DNA of 44,304 bases, taken from the NCBI GenBank assembly GCA_027858835.1, contig JAQIBY010000151.1:1-44304 (forward strand). Direction: 5' to 3'. Both the position numbers and the translations under genes were made by a program. Position 1 is the first letter of the stretch; each line of letters opens with the position of its first letter. This document shows positions 1 through 7,096 of this stretch, piece by piece. The notes beneath the pieces are model-generated. The model had not been told where the DNA came from. It ran no database searches and saw only the letters and a program-made list of their open reading frames with translations. This stretch comes from Bacteroidales bacterium (GTDB lineage: Bacteria; Bacteroidota; Bacteroidia; Bacteroidales; ML635J-15).

Positions 1-80
1 GCGCCAGATTTTCTTTGCTAGCTTTCTTTCATCGGAAAGAAAGTGAAGAATAATTATCCTCTGGTGGGAAAGGTAATTAT
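1..80. repeat. Dispersed repeat, copy 1 (truncated by window start)
   Basis: The first 29 bases are identical to 511-539, and similarity continues with gaps to about 77 (compare 511-593). It holds a short hairpin, CTTTCTTT...AAAGAAAG, around 22-43. The element runs straight into the fragment of a mannose-6-phosphate isomerase gene, so it probably marks the junction where that gene was broken. No transposase is visible. Where it begins upstream of the window is unknown. Confidence 0.75.
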
Positions 81-89
81 CCACAAAAC

Positions 90-257
90 TTTTCGATACC
101 AATGTGTGTGGAAGGGAAAGCAGAAATTCGTTTAGACAATGACTCAGAAACCATTGAAAAAGGGGAACCCATTTTATTGCCTTATGAATTAATGGAAATC
201 CAGATTATCCCTGACAAAGAAGTCAAACTCATTGAAGTTTATATTGAATTGGACTAA
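90..257 (+). pseudogene. 3' fragment of class I mannose-6-phosphate isomerase gene
   Basis: A short open frame ends at TAA 255-257. It encodes about 55 residues that read like the C-terminal cupin-like end of class I mannose-6-phosphate isomerase: MCVEGKAEI, then a GEPILLPYEL segment, then KLIEVYIELD. Full enzymes are roughly 320 residues and use zinc to interconvert mannose-6-phosphate and fructose-6-phosphate; this piece has none of the zinc ligands. The frame is open back to a stop at 51-53, but residues before about position 90 come from the adjacent dispersed repeat. I infer that repeat insertion or recombination separated this end from the rest of the gene, which may lie before the window. 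The identification is from memory of the family and rests on one short segment. Confidence 0.6.
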
Positions 258-510
258 TTATTTTTGGTAGGGATGTCGTTAGCTATAGCTATCACTTGTT
301 CTAAGAGTTTTTTATATTTAATAGGTAGTATCCAGAGTTCGTAGTTTTATGCTGTTTTTTACCTAGCCCACTGGACGCGAGCTATGGCGCATTCGCGGAT
401 TTTTCGTTATTCATTGAGGTATCAGTGAAGTTTTTAACTACTCGACCCGCAGGTACGAGGAGATTCGAGGAGTACGGAACGATGCCCAATGAATAGAAAA
501 GTACGGGTCG

Positions 511-593
511 GCGCCAGATTTTCTTTGCTAGCTTTCTTTACTAAAAAGAAAGCGCAGTAAAAACAATTATCCTTTGGTGGAAATGGTAAGTAT
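511..593. repeat. Dispersed repeat, copy 2
   Basis: Identical to 1-29 over its first 29 bases, then similar with small gaps, including the CTTTCTTT...AAAGAAAG hairpin and an AATTATCCTyTGGTGG block. It is preceded by GTACGGGTCG at 501-510, which is partly inverted against CGACCC at 443-448 and GTAC at 453-456. This suggests a larger element of about 150 bp. Confidence 0.75.
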
Positions 594-852
594 TGTTTAA
601 AACAAGTGCCTGAGTAATTTGGGTGACCCAATGCACAAAACAGGGGAGAGTTTTTTGTTTGAATCCAGTTTGACCAATGCCATTTTTCATGAGTTTGAAA
701 ATCAGAACATCATATGCAGGTTTCTAAAATTGACGATATAGTTTTTCATTAGGATACATTTTGTCTTGACCCTGTATATGGGTCAAATTTGAATAGCCTC
801 GGGTAAGCGAGGGACGAGTGCAACCCATGGGTTAGTTAGAAAATTCGATATG

Positions 853-897
853 CTTTTGGCGGAAAATTTGCTTTTACTGCAAATTTTGTGTCAAAAG
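853..897. other. Extended hairpin
   Basis: CTTTTG (853-858) pairs with CAAAAG (892-897) across a symmetric 4/4 internal loop. The inner stem AAAATTTGC (863-871) pairs with GCAAATTTT (879-887), leaving a 7-nt loop. There is no adjacent gene end, so it is unlikely to be a simple terminator. Function unknown. Confidence 0.55.
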
Positions 898-960
898 TCA
901 GAGTTAATAAGATAAAAATGGTTGGAATAGATAAAATAGTTGGTTTTTTTGTGTCAGGTT

Positions 961-1157
961 TTTGGCACATTGCCTTGCGGCAGGGCGGAGGTGATTAGCT
1001 TGACGGCGCTGATGCCGATGTGGCAGCTTTGAACCCGGCGACCGGAGGCTTTGCCCGGCGAAGCTTTTTTAGCGAAGCTGGGAAGCCCGGAAGGAAAAGC
1101 ATATGCCACAGGCAGAAGGGGTGTCAACTAAAAGCCGCAGACCGTATGCCGCCCAAA
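961..1157. repeat. GC-rich dispersed repeat, copy A
   Basis: A GC-rich block in an AT-rich context that shares ordered motifs with 33483-33636: a CTTGCG...CGGAGGT start, GCAGCTT followed by GCGACCGGAGG (1038-1048), a TATGCC block, then GCAGACCGTA and a CGCCCAAA end. Read on the minus strand it begins TTTGGGCGGC. It contains several short nested inverted repeats. It carries no open frame of note and looks like an intergenic structured or mobile repeat. Confidence 0.65.
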
Positions 1158-1221
1158 TGATTTAAAGACGTCTTATGCATATCTCAAAAAATTACGTAAA
1201 TTCGTACAAAACTTATTCGAT

Positions 1222-2319
1222 ATGAAATATATTGCTTTTGATATTCTTGAATCGTTTATGACGAAATGCCTTGAAAAATCTGGTATTCCGCATGATGATG
1301 CTGCAATTGTGGCTGATGTTTTAATTACTGCCGATAAACTTGGGATTGATTCTCACGGAATTAATCGACTGAAACCAATTTATATTGACCGTATTGGTGA
1401 CGGAATTCTGAATCCGCAAACAAAAATTGATGTGATTAAGCAATTTGGTGCGACTGCCGTGTTGGATGCCAATAACGGAATGGGGCATGTGGTGAGCAAA
1501 AAAGCGATGAAAATGGCGATTGATATGGCGAAAACTGCCGGAATCGGAATGGTTGCGGTACGTAATTCATCGCATTACGGAATTGCTGGGTATTACGGAC
1601 TGATGGCGGAAAAAGAAAATATGATCGGAATTACGGGAACCAATGCCAGACCCTCAATTGCTCCGACTTTTGGAGTGGAAAACATGTTGGGAACCAACCC
1701 GTTAACCTTTGTTATGCCAACGGATGAGGATTTTCCGTTTTTTCTGGATTGTGCAACTTCAGTTTCTCAACGTGGAAAATTTGAATATTATGAAAAGCAC
1801 GGAAAACAATTGCCGGAAGGTTGGGTAATAAATCGAGACGGAAAAACCATGACAGATCCGCAAGAAGTATTAAAAGCCTTAGTTGCCGGTGAAGCGGCAT
1901 TAACACCATTAGGAGGAATTGGTGAAGATGGTGGCGGATACAAAGGTTACGGATACGCTACTGTGGTGGAAATTTTATCAGCAGCATTGCAGGGAGGTCA
2001 GTTTTTAAAAGCCCTTACCGGTATTCAGGACGGGAAAAAAATACCCTATCGTTTGGGACACTTTTTTATTGCGGTAAATATTGAAGCCTTTACGGAAATT
2101 GATGCCTTTAAGCAATCAACCGGTGAAATCTTGCGTGATTTGCGAAATTCTGACCATATGCCTGGGCAAGATAAAATTTTTACAGCTGGAGAGAAAGAGC
2201 ATCTTACTTTTTTGGAACGATCCAAACATGGAGTACCCGTTCCGCCTGCATTGATTGATGAAATGAAAGACTTAGTAAAGCGCTTTGATTTAAAGGAATT
2301 TGACAAATATTTTGCCTAA
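1222..2319 (+). CDS. Ldh family NAD(P)-dependent oxidoreductase (malate/L-lactate dehydrogenase type 2)
   Basis: This 365-residue protein matches the Ldh_2 family, unrelated to classical Rossmann-fold LDH/MDH, which oxidises 2-hydroxy acids such as malate, L-lactate, ureidoglycolate or sulfolactate with NAD(P). Family marks are visible: IDSHGINRL with His45, RNSSHYGIAG with His118 as a likely substrate or catalytic residue, a glycine-rich TNPLTFVMP stretch, LDCATS where most members have LDMATS, and GGYKGYG near residue 240. Length is normal for the family and no signal peptide is present, so it is cytoplasmic. The stop TAA overlaps the next ATG by one base (TAATG), which implies translational coupling with the lipase-like gene. 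The substrate cannot be told from sequence. Confidence in the family is high, in the exact activity low. Confidence 0.9.
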   Translation: MKYIAFDILESFMTKCLEKSGIPHDDAAIVADVLITADKLGIDSHGINRLKPIYIDRIGDGILNPQTKIDVIKQFGATAVLDANNGMGHVVSKKAMKMAIDMAKTAGIGMVAVRNSSHYGIAGYYGLMAEKENMIGITGTNARPSIAPTFGVENMLGTNPLTFVMPTDEDFPFFLDCATSVSQRGKFEYYEKHGKQLPEGWVINRDGKTMTDPQEVLKALVAGEAALTPLGGIGEDGGGYKGYGYATVVEILSAALQGGQFLKALTGIQDGKKIPYRLGHFFIAVNIEAFTEIDAFKQSTGEILRDLRNSDHMPGQDKIFTAGEKEHLTFLERSKHGVPVPPALIDEMKDLVKRFDLKEFDKYFA

Positions 2320-3233
2320 TGGAAACACATGTTGGAAGCTATCCGTCGCAAACCGGACAGCAAATATATTATCATATTTGGACCCCAGAACAACCGGCAA
2401 AAGCTGTGTTGCAAATTATTCACGGGATGGCTGAACATTCGGCCCGATATCGAGACTTTGCCGAATTTCTCTGTAAACAGGGATTTATTGTCGCTGCCGA
2501 TGATCATGCCGGCCATGGACAAACAGCAAAACAGAGCGGGAAATACGGATATTTTGATGAAAAGCAAGGCTGGAACAAAGTCACACAAGATCTGATTCGC
2601 TTCAATCAACAGTTGCAAGATGTGTATAAGCTTCCGGTTATTATTTTTGGACATTCAATGGGCTCATTTTTTGCGCGAACATTGATGATTCGAAAACCAG
2701 AGATGGCAAAATTATGGATTCTTAGCGGTACCGGAAATTTTCTGCTTGCGGAACGTCTCGGTGGATTTGCATTGGCAAATTTGAGTTTGTTTTTTAAGAA
2801 TCCGGATGCGCCGGCTGGCTTTATGCATAAATTAAGTTTTGGTGCCTATAACAATAAATTTAAAGCTGAAAATACTGAATATGCATGGTTGAGTACGGAT
2901 AAATCGGTTGTTGAGGCTTATGAAAACGATCCCTATTGCGGCGGTGTATTTTCTGGTGCCTTTTACCGGGATTTGATGTATGGAATCAATTTTATTCATA
3001 CACGCTCTGAGTTGAAGAAAATTCCGAAAACCACCCGAATTTGTATTTTTTCGGGACAAGATGATCCGGTTGGAAATTACGGCAAGGGCGTGGCTAAAGT
3101 TCATCGCAGATTTCTGGAATTAGGCTTAAAGTCTGAATTGAAGATATATCCAGGGATGCGACATGAGATATTGAATGAAACAAATCGTCGAGAAGTATAT
3201 GATGACATTTTAGGATGTATGCAAACAGTGTAA
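2319..3233 (+). CDS. Alpha/beta hydrolase, monoacylglycerol lipase / lysophospholipase type
   Basis: A 304-residue hydrolase of the Hydrolase_4 (serine aminopeptidase S33 / monoglyceride lipase) group. The nucleophile elbow is GHSMGS with Ser113. The oxyanion region is HGMAEHSARY near residues 35-44, followed by the typical DHAGHGQT block. The acid is probably Asp249 in SGQDDPVG and the base His282 in GMRHE. There is no signal peptide, so it is cytoplasmic. Such enzymes release glycerol and a fatty acid from monoglycerides or lysolipids. It lies between the dehydrogenase (1-base overlap) and glycerol kinase (24-base gap), so released glycerol could be phosphorylated by the next gene product; that link is inferred from context. 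Confidence 0.88.
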   Translation: METHVGSYPSQTGQQIYYHIWTPEQPAKAVLQIIHGMAEHSARYRDFAEFLCKQGFIVAADDHAGHGQTAKQSGKYGYFDEKQGWNKVTQDLIRFNQQLQDVYKLPVIIFGHSMGSFFARTLMIRKPEMAKLWILSGTGNFLLAERLGGFALANLSLFFKNPDAPAGFMHKLSFGAYNNKFKAENTEYAWLSTDKSVVEAYENDPYCGGVFSGAFYRDLMYGINFIHTRSELKKIPKTTRICIFSGQDDPVGNYGKGVAKVHRRFLELGLKSELKIYPGMRHEILNETNRREVYDDILGCMQTV

Positions 3234-3257
3234 TTATTCATTAAAGAACAATGTGCA

Positions 3258-4760
3258 ATGGGGCATAAACAATATATTTTGGCACTCGATCAGGGGACAA
3301 GCAGCTCTCGAAGTATATTATTTGATGACGATTTTCAAATTATTGCTTCTCACCAAATTGAAACACGCCAATTTTTCCCTGATGACGGTTGGGTTGAACA
3401 GGATGCAGAGGAAATTTTCACACGTCAAGTGGAGACAGCTGAAATCGCGCTTCAAAAGGCAGGAATAGGTTTTGATGAAATTGCCGGAATCGGCATTACA
3501 AACCAGCGCGAAAGTTTTGTTGTGTGGGATAAAGCGAGCGGAAAGCCGGTTTACCATGCAATTATTTGGCAGGATAAACGTACGGCAGATGTTTGTGAAC
3601 GAATGCAGCAGCAGGAAATTTCTCGTATTATTCGTCGTAAAACTGGATTGGTAAGTGATCCGTATTTTTCGGCGACAAAATTGCGTTGGCTATTCGAAAA
3701 CCAACCCGAACTGCTTGTCAGGGCACAAAACGGTGAGTTGCTTTTTGGTACGATTGATACTTGGTTGATATGGAAAATAAGTGGAGGTGCTTATCATGTA
3801 ACTGATGTTTCTAATGCCTCAAGGACAATGCTTTTTAATATTCAAAATCTGCAATGGGATACGGAGTTGCTGGATTATTTTAATATTCCTAAACTGATTT
3901 TGCCTGAAATTGTGGATTCTGCCGGAGCACTTGCATTTACCGATTCAAGTTTATTTTTCGGAAAGAAAATTCCAATTTCCGGAATTGCCGGAGATCAGCA
4001 AGCGGCACTGTTTGGACAGGCATGTTATCAAACAGGAATGGTGAAAAATACCTACGGAACAGGTTGTTTTATGTTAATGAATGTGGGGAATACTTGCCCC
4101 CTTATTCGCGAAGACGGGTTGTTGCGAACCCTTGCCTGGCGTATCGGCAATGATTTGACTTATGCGCTAGAGGGTTCTGTGTTTTTTGCCGGAGCTACCA
4201 TTCAATGGATGCGCGATCAATTAAAGTTAATCAATTCGGCAGAAGAGTCAGAGGCTCTGGCTAAATCCGTGAAGGATACTTCTGGTGTATATTTTGTCCC
4301 TGCCTTTGCGGGTTTGGGTACACCTTATTGGGATGCCGATGCCCGTGCACTCATTGTAGGGATGACCCAAGCGACAAATTCGGCACATATCGTACGCGCA
4401 GGTTTAGAATCGCTGGCATATCAAACCCGCGACGTTCTTGATCTAATGCAGACTTCTGTAGGTATAGCTCTTGATACATTAAGGGTTGATGGAGGCGCAT
4501 CTGCCAATAATTTTCTTATGCAATTTCAGGCAGACATCTTGGGGAAATCAGTTTCTCGTCCAGAATTGGTTGAAACTACAGCACTTGGGGCTGCTTTTTT
4601 AGCGGGTATAGGTGTCGGAATTACTGATATGGATAGAATCAAGCAGCTTTGGGCAGAAGGGCAATGCTTTAAACCTCAAATGTCGGAATCCGAACGTCAG
4701 AAAAAATATGAAGGATGGAAACGTGCTGTCGAAAGAAGTCGTGGTTGGTATGAAGGATGA
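3258..4760 (+). CDS. glpK: Glycerol kinase
   Basis: This 500-residue FGGY-family kinase phosphorylates glycerol with ATP to sn-glycerol 3-phosphate, the entry step of glycerol catabolism and lipid synthesis. The N-terminal phosphate loop LALDQGTSSSRS, the TNQRE motif with IWQDKRT, the IDTWLIWK segment, GIAGDQQAA, and the C-terminal VDGGASANNFLMQFQAD block are all present and typical of GlpK rather than xylulose or gluconate kinases. Length equals the usual 495-505. It closes a same-strand run with the lipase-like gene 24 bases upstream. No glycerol facilitator or glycerol-3-phosphate dehydrogenase is in the window. No clear terminator follows; the next feature downstream is a 63-nt repeat. 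Confidence 0.97.
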   Translation: MGHKQYILALDQGTSSSRSILFDDDFQIIASHQIETRQFFPDDGWVEQDAEEIFTRQVETAEIALQKAGIGFDEIAGIGITNQRESFVVWDKASGKPVYHAIIWQDKRTADVCERMQQQEISRIIRRKTGLVSDPYFSATKLRWLFENQPELLVRAQNGELLFGTIDTWLIWKISGGAYHVTDVSNASRTMLFNIQNLQWDTELLDYFNIPKLILPEIVDSAGALAFTDSSLFFGKKIPISGIAGDQQAALFGQACYQTGMVKNTYGTGCFMLMNVGNTCPLIREDGLLRTLAWRIGNDLTYALEGSVFFAGATIQWMRDQLKLINSAEESEALAKSVKDTSGVYFVPAFAGLGTPYWDADARALIVGMTQATNSAHIVRAGLESLAYQTRDVLDLMQTSVGIALDTLRVDGGASANNFLMQFQADILGKSVSRPELVETTALGAAFLAGIGVGITDMDRIKQLWAEGQCFKPQMSESERQKKYEGWKRAVERSRGWYEG

Positions 4761-4800
4761 TAAAATTAATAGAAGTTGTTAAAATATTATTGTGTGGAAA

Positions 4801-4863
4801 GTATAAAGTCTGAGGGTATCTATTGACAGTGTAATAGCCGTTACTAACGGTTAGAAACGACTA
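4801..4863 (+). repeat. 63-nt hairpin repeat, copy 1
   Basis: Begins GTATAAAGTCT, has a variable middle, and ends with a 29-nt hairpin module: left arm TAGCCGTT (4835-4842), a loop containing CTAACGGTTAG, right arm AACGACTA (4856-4863). One C-A mismatch weakens the outer stem. All four copies share orientation, total length of 63 and the exact 34-nt distance from the GTATAA start to the hairpin. Confidence 0.85.
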
Positions 4864-4992
4864 TAATGTAACAAAATATATTAAATATTTATATTAAAAC
4901 AGCAAATCATTGATAATTAAGATAATAGTAATTCAATATATAAGTATATTGTTTTTAAATGTGTTAAATATTAGGTATATATTGTTGAAAAT

Positions 4993-5055
4993 GTATAACC
5001 TCTACATCCATGATTTAGCAATGGATTAGCCGTTACTAACGGTTAAAAACGATTA
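4993..5055 (+). repeat. 63-nt hairpin repeat, copy 2
   Basis: GTATAACCTCT start, then hairpin arms TAGCCGTT (5027-5034) and AACGATTA (5048-5055). This is the most degenerate stem, with one C-A mismatch and one G-T pair. The middle 23 nt differ from the other copies but keep the same length. Confidence 0.85.
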
Positions 5056-5282
5056 AAATGTGATAATTCAATGATTTTATTACTATAAAAATATAATAAC
5101 GGAATTATTATGATTTACAGTTTGTGTTTTTCTTTTTTGATGAAAATTGCATGGTGCTTTTTTATCCAAAATGAGACTCCAAGCTACATGCTGGCACCGG
5201 AAAGAGATTTAAAATAATTTTGGATAATATTGTTAGTATTTCATTTTTCTCTGATTTTTGAATCAAAACCTTACTTGATTAC

Positions 5283-5345
5283 GTATAAGTTCTGGAGTGC
5301 CGTGTGAGTCGTGCAATAGTCGTTGCTAACGGTTAAAAACGACTA
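5283..5345 (+). repeat. 63-nt hairpin repeat, copy 3
   Basis: GTATAAGTTCT start, then perfect arms TAGTCGTT (5317-5324) and AACGACTA (5338-5345). Compared with copy 4 both partners of one base pair have changed (C-G to T-A), which keeps the stem intact. It ends 29 nt before the start of the zinc-ribbon gene. Confidence 0.87.
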
Positions 5346-5374
5346 GGGTTTAAAATAATTATTATATTTATTAT

Positions 5375-5752
5375 ATGAAATGCAAAGTATGTAATAGTGA
5401 ATTTGTTGGACGAAAAGATAAGATTTTTTGTTCTGTACAATGTAAAAATGAGTATCACTTAACTTTGAGTGAGGTAACTAAAGATATGGCCTATCCTTTA
5501 GACAGGATTTTACACAGAAATCGTTCTATTTTATTAGAAATTATGGGACCAAAAGCGAGGAAAAAGCATGTACGTCGTTCTCTTTTGGTGAAAAAGAAAT
5601 TTCAATTTAAGTATTTGACTCATTTTAATGTCAACAGTAAAGGAAAAATGTACCATCATATTTATGATTTTGCTTGGATGGAGTTTTCAGATGATGAAGT
5701 ATTGATTGTTAAAACAAATAAACAATGGATTCCGGAGACCGAGAAAGCTTGA
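5375..5752 (+). CDS. Small zinc-ribbon protein of unknown function, bracketed by repeats
   Basis: Encodes 125 residues. The N terminus has a likely zinc ribbon: Cys3 and Cys6 in CKVC, then Cys19 and Cys23 in FCSVQC. The middle is strongly basic (KARKKHVRRSLLVKKK, about residues 63-78), and the C terminus is acidic and aromatic (YDFAWMEFSDDEVLIV). No signal peptide or membrane segment is seen, so a cytoplasmic nucleic-acid-binding role is plausible but not shown. I recall similar hypothetical proteins from Bacteroidota but no assigned function. The gene starts 29 nt after repeat copy 3 and stops 5 nt before copy 4, so gene plus repeat form a cassette-like unit. Codon content is AT-rich like its surroundings. 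Confidence 0.75.
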   Translation: MKCKVCNSEFVGRKDKIFCSVQCKNEYHLTLSEVTKDMAYPLDRILHRNRSILLEIMGPKARKKHVRRSLLVKKKFQFKYLTHFNVNSKGKMYHHIYDFAWMEFSDDEVLIVKTNKQWIPETEKA

Positions 5753-5757
5753 ATTAC

Positions 5758-5820
5758 GTAGAAGCTTTGTGTGTTCGTGAGAGTGAGTCAATAGCCGTTG
5801 CTAACGGTTAGAAACGGCTA
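5758..5820 (+). repeat. 63-nt hairpin repeat, copy 4
   Basis: GTAGAAGCTTT start and perfect arms TAGCCGTT (5792-5799) and AACGGCTA (5813-5820). The loop holds the 11-nt palindrome CTAACGGTTAG. Copies 3 and 4 are also alike just before the start (TTGATTACGTA versus TTGAATTACGTA). It lies 5 nt after the stop of the zinc-ribbon gene. Confidence 0.87.
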
Positions 5821-5969
5821 AGTGTGTTACTATCATACAATTTGTTAATAGAAAACAAGACTGCTGCGCTTTTTTATTTATCCTATTATCGAATTAATGA
5901 CTTAATAGAGGGCTATTCAGCATCTATATGTTTTACATTCGACTCCAATTTTATTACTTTTCTCAAGAA

Positions 5970-5998
5970 TAAAATGCATTTTAAATCTAATAAAACGC
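5970..5998 (-). terminator. Probable terminator of the radical SAM gene
   Basis: On the minus strand GCGTTTTA pairs with TAAAATGC (one G-U pair) around a 7-nt loop, followed by ATTTTATT. It begins 4 nt after the TAA of the radical SAM gene. The stem is AU-rich, so strength is uncertain. Confidence 0.5.
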
Positions 5999-6001
5999 AC
6001 C

Positions 6002-7096
6002 TTATTTCTCGCTTTCACGTAATACCTGCTTGTATTTCTTATTCTTGTCTGCAGACCAGTGATATTCACCTTTCCACCAATGAATGACTTTTTTGGGTAA
6101 AAGTTTTTCGAGGTTTCGATACAATACAACATCATATTTACGATGAAAATTCACCCAGCATTCGTTGCAACCTGTTTGGTGTTTTTTGTGTAATTCTATT
6201 GTAGATTTTTTGTTGATGATATCGTGCAGAGGCTCCTTTTTAAGATTTCCCAAAATGATTTGTTTGTTTTGGCAAATTGGGATGTCTCCGTTCGGGTATA
6301 TAACGATGCTGTCTTTTATGCTGTTGCATGTCAGTTTAACATTTCCTTCCCGATAATGAGTGTACAAGGCCATAAAATCGTAGTTTTCACTGAAATCATG
6401 GACAAAATCCGGAATGTCTGATATTTGATAATCCAAGGATGTAGATTTGTTGTCTTCTTGAGTGTCAAAATATTCCATGCAATTGTATATTCCGATGCGC
6501 ATATCAATATCATGTGTTTTACAGACATTTGCCACATGTTTCATGTCAGCGAAATTATTGAATGGCGTCAGAGTAAACATTACGGAAATTGGCAACTCAT
6601 TTTTCAGTGTTTCAATGACTCGAATTACTTTATTGTAAGCATCAATACCACGCATGTTTTCATAGGTGTCCCGAGGGCCGTCCAGTGAAAGGAATAAACG
6701 TAGCGGTTTATATTTTCTGCAATAATCAATTAACTTATCATCAGCCACTGCATTGCTTAATAAATCAAATTTCGGATGATGTTTTGATAGATAGTCGAGG
6801 ATTTTTTCCGCTTCAGGATGCATAAGGAATTCTCCGCCTTCGAGCCCGATAACCGTGTCTTTGCTGACAACCGGGCTGTTTATTATGTCTTTTATCGTTT
6901 CAAAAGACAAATGCATTTTAGGTTTTTTCGCCCAGATATAGCAATGCTTGCATTTTGAGTTGCACCGGTCTGTGGCATATAACATAATGGTTGATAGTTT
7001 TTTATGCTTGGGTCGCAGGTTGTTGTTTGCCATGCGCATGCCACGATTTAAGTAATCTTTAATTTTGTACATGAATTTTTGTTTTGATGCTTTCAA
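6002..7096 (-). CDS. Radical SAM protein with SPASM-like C-terminal domain
   Basis: A 364-residue radical S-adenosylmethionine enzyme. The [4Fe-4S]-binding motif is CNSKCKHC (Cys45, Cys49, Cys52), followed by EGGEFLMHP where the family has GGEP/GGEF, and LSLDGP on the barrel strand. After about residue 250, cysteines in LTCNSI, PICQNK and GCNECW suggest a SPASM or twitch domain with auxiliary clusters, as in peptide-, sugar- and alcohol-modifying radical SAM enzymes. The first 38 nt overlap the upstream Gfo/Idh/MocA gene; an alternative ATG at 7072 still overlaps, so the two are translationally coupled. No precursor peptide is visible nearby, so a RiPP role is not supported. Substrate unknown. 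Confidence 0.88.
   Translation of the reverse strand: MKASKQKFMYKIKDYLNRGMRMANNNLRPKHKKLSTIMLYATDRCNSKCKHCYIWAKKPKMHLSFETIKDIINSPVVSKDTVIGLEGGEFLMHPEAEKILDYLSKHHPKFDLLSNAVADDKLIDYCRKYKPLRLFLSLDGPRDTYENMRGIDAYNKVIRVIETLKNELPISVMFTLTPFNNFADMKHVANVCKTHDIDMRIGIYNCMEYFDTQEDNKSTSLDYQISDIPDFVHDFSENYDFMALYTHYREGNVKLTCNSIKDSIVIYPNGDIPICQNKQIILGNLKKEPLHDIINKKSTIELHKKHQTGCNECWVNFHRKYDVVLYRNLEKLLPKKVIHWWKGEYHWSADKNKKYKQVLRESEK

Larger units (their letters stand above)
258..1221. other. Gene-free stretch with several repeats
   Basis: No convincing gene was seen in about 960 bp. It holds a second copy of the dispersed repeat (511-593), an imperfect inverted repeat CGACCC...GGGTCG (443-448 and 505-510), a palindrome AACCCATGGGTT near 823-834, an extended hairpin at 853-897 and a GC-rich repeat at 961-1157. 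The open frame on the minus strand through 434-631 translates the repeat itself and is not credible as a gene. The stretch looks like a sink for intergenic repeats in front of the dehydrogenase gene. Confidence 0.7.
4761..5374. other. Gene-free AT-rich stretch with three hairpin repeats
   Basis: Contains copies 1-3 of the 63-nt repeat listed separately. The spacers between them, 4864-4992 (129 nt) and 5056-5282 (227 nt), are very AT-rich and hold only frames under about 30 codons that I would not call genes. Confidence 0.7.

Noticed and set aside
434-631. 65-codon frame on the minus strand
   Set aside because: It is a translation of the dispersed repeat copy at 511-593 and has no protein-like features.
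258-1221. tRNA or other standard RNA gene in the long gene-free stretch
   Set aside because: No T-loop-like GTTCGA pattern with matching acceptor stem was found; the visible hairpins belong to repeats.
4801-5820. Integron attC sites or CRISPR repeats
   Set aside because: Spacers are 129-412 nt, far from CRISPR size. The palindromic cores lie side by side rather than at the two ends as in attC, and no integrase or cas gene is present in the window.
5824-6087. 87-codon frame on the plus strand
   Set aside because: It overlaps the 3' end of the well-supported radical SAM gene, starts just after repeat copy 4, and has no recognisable domain.
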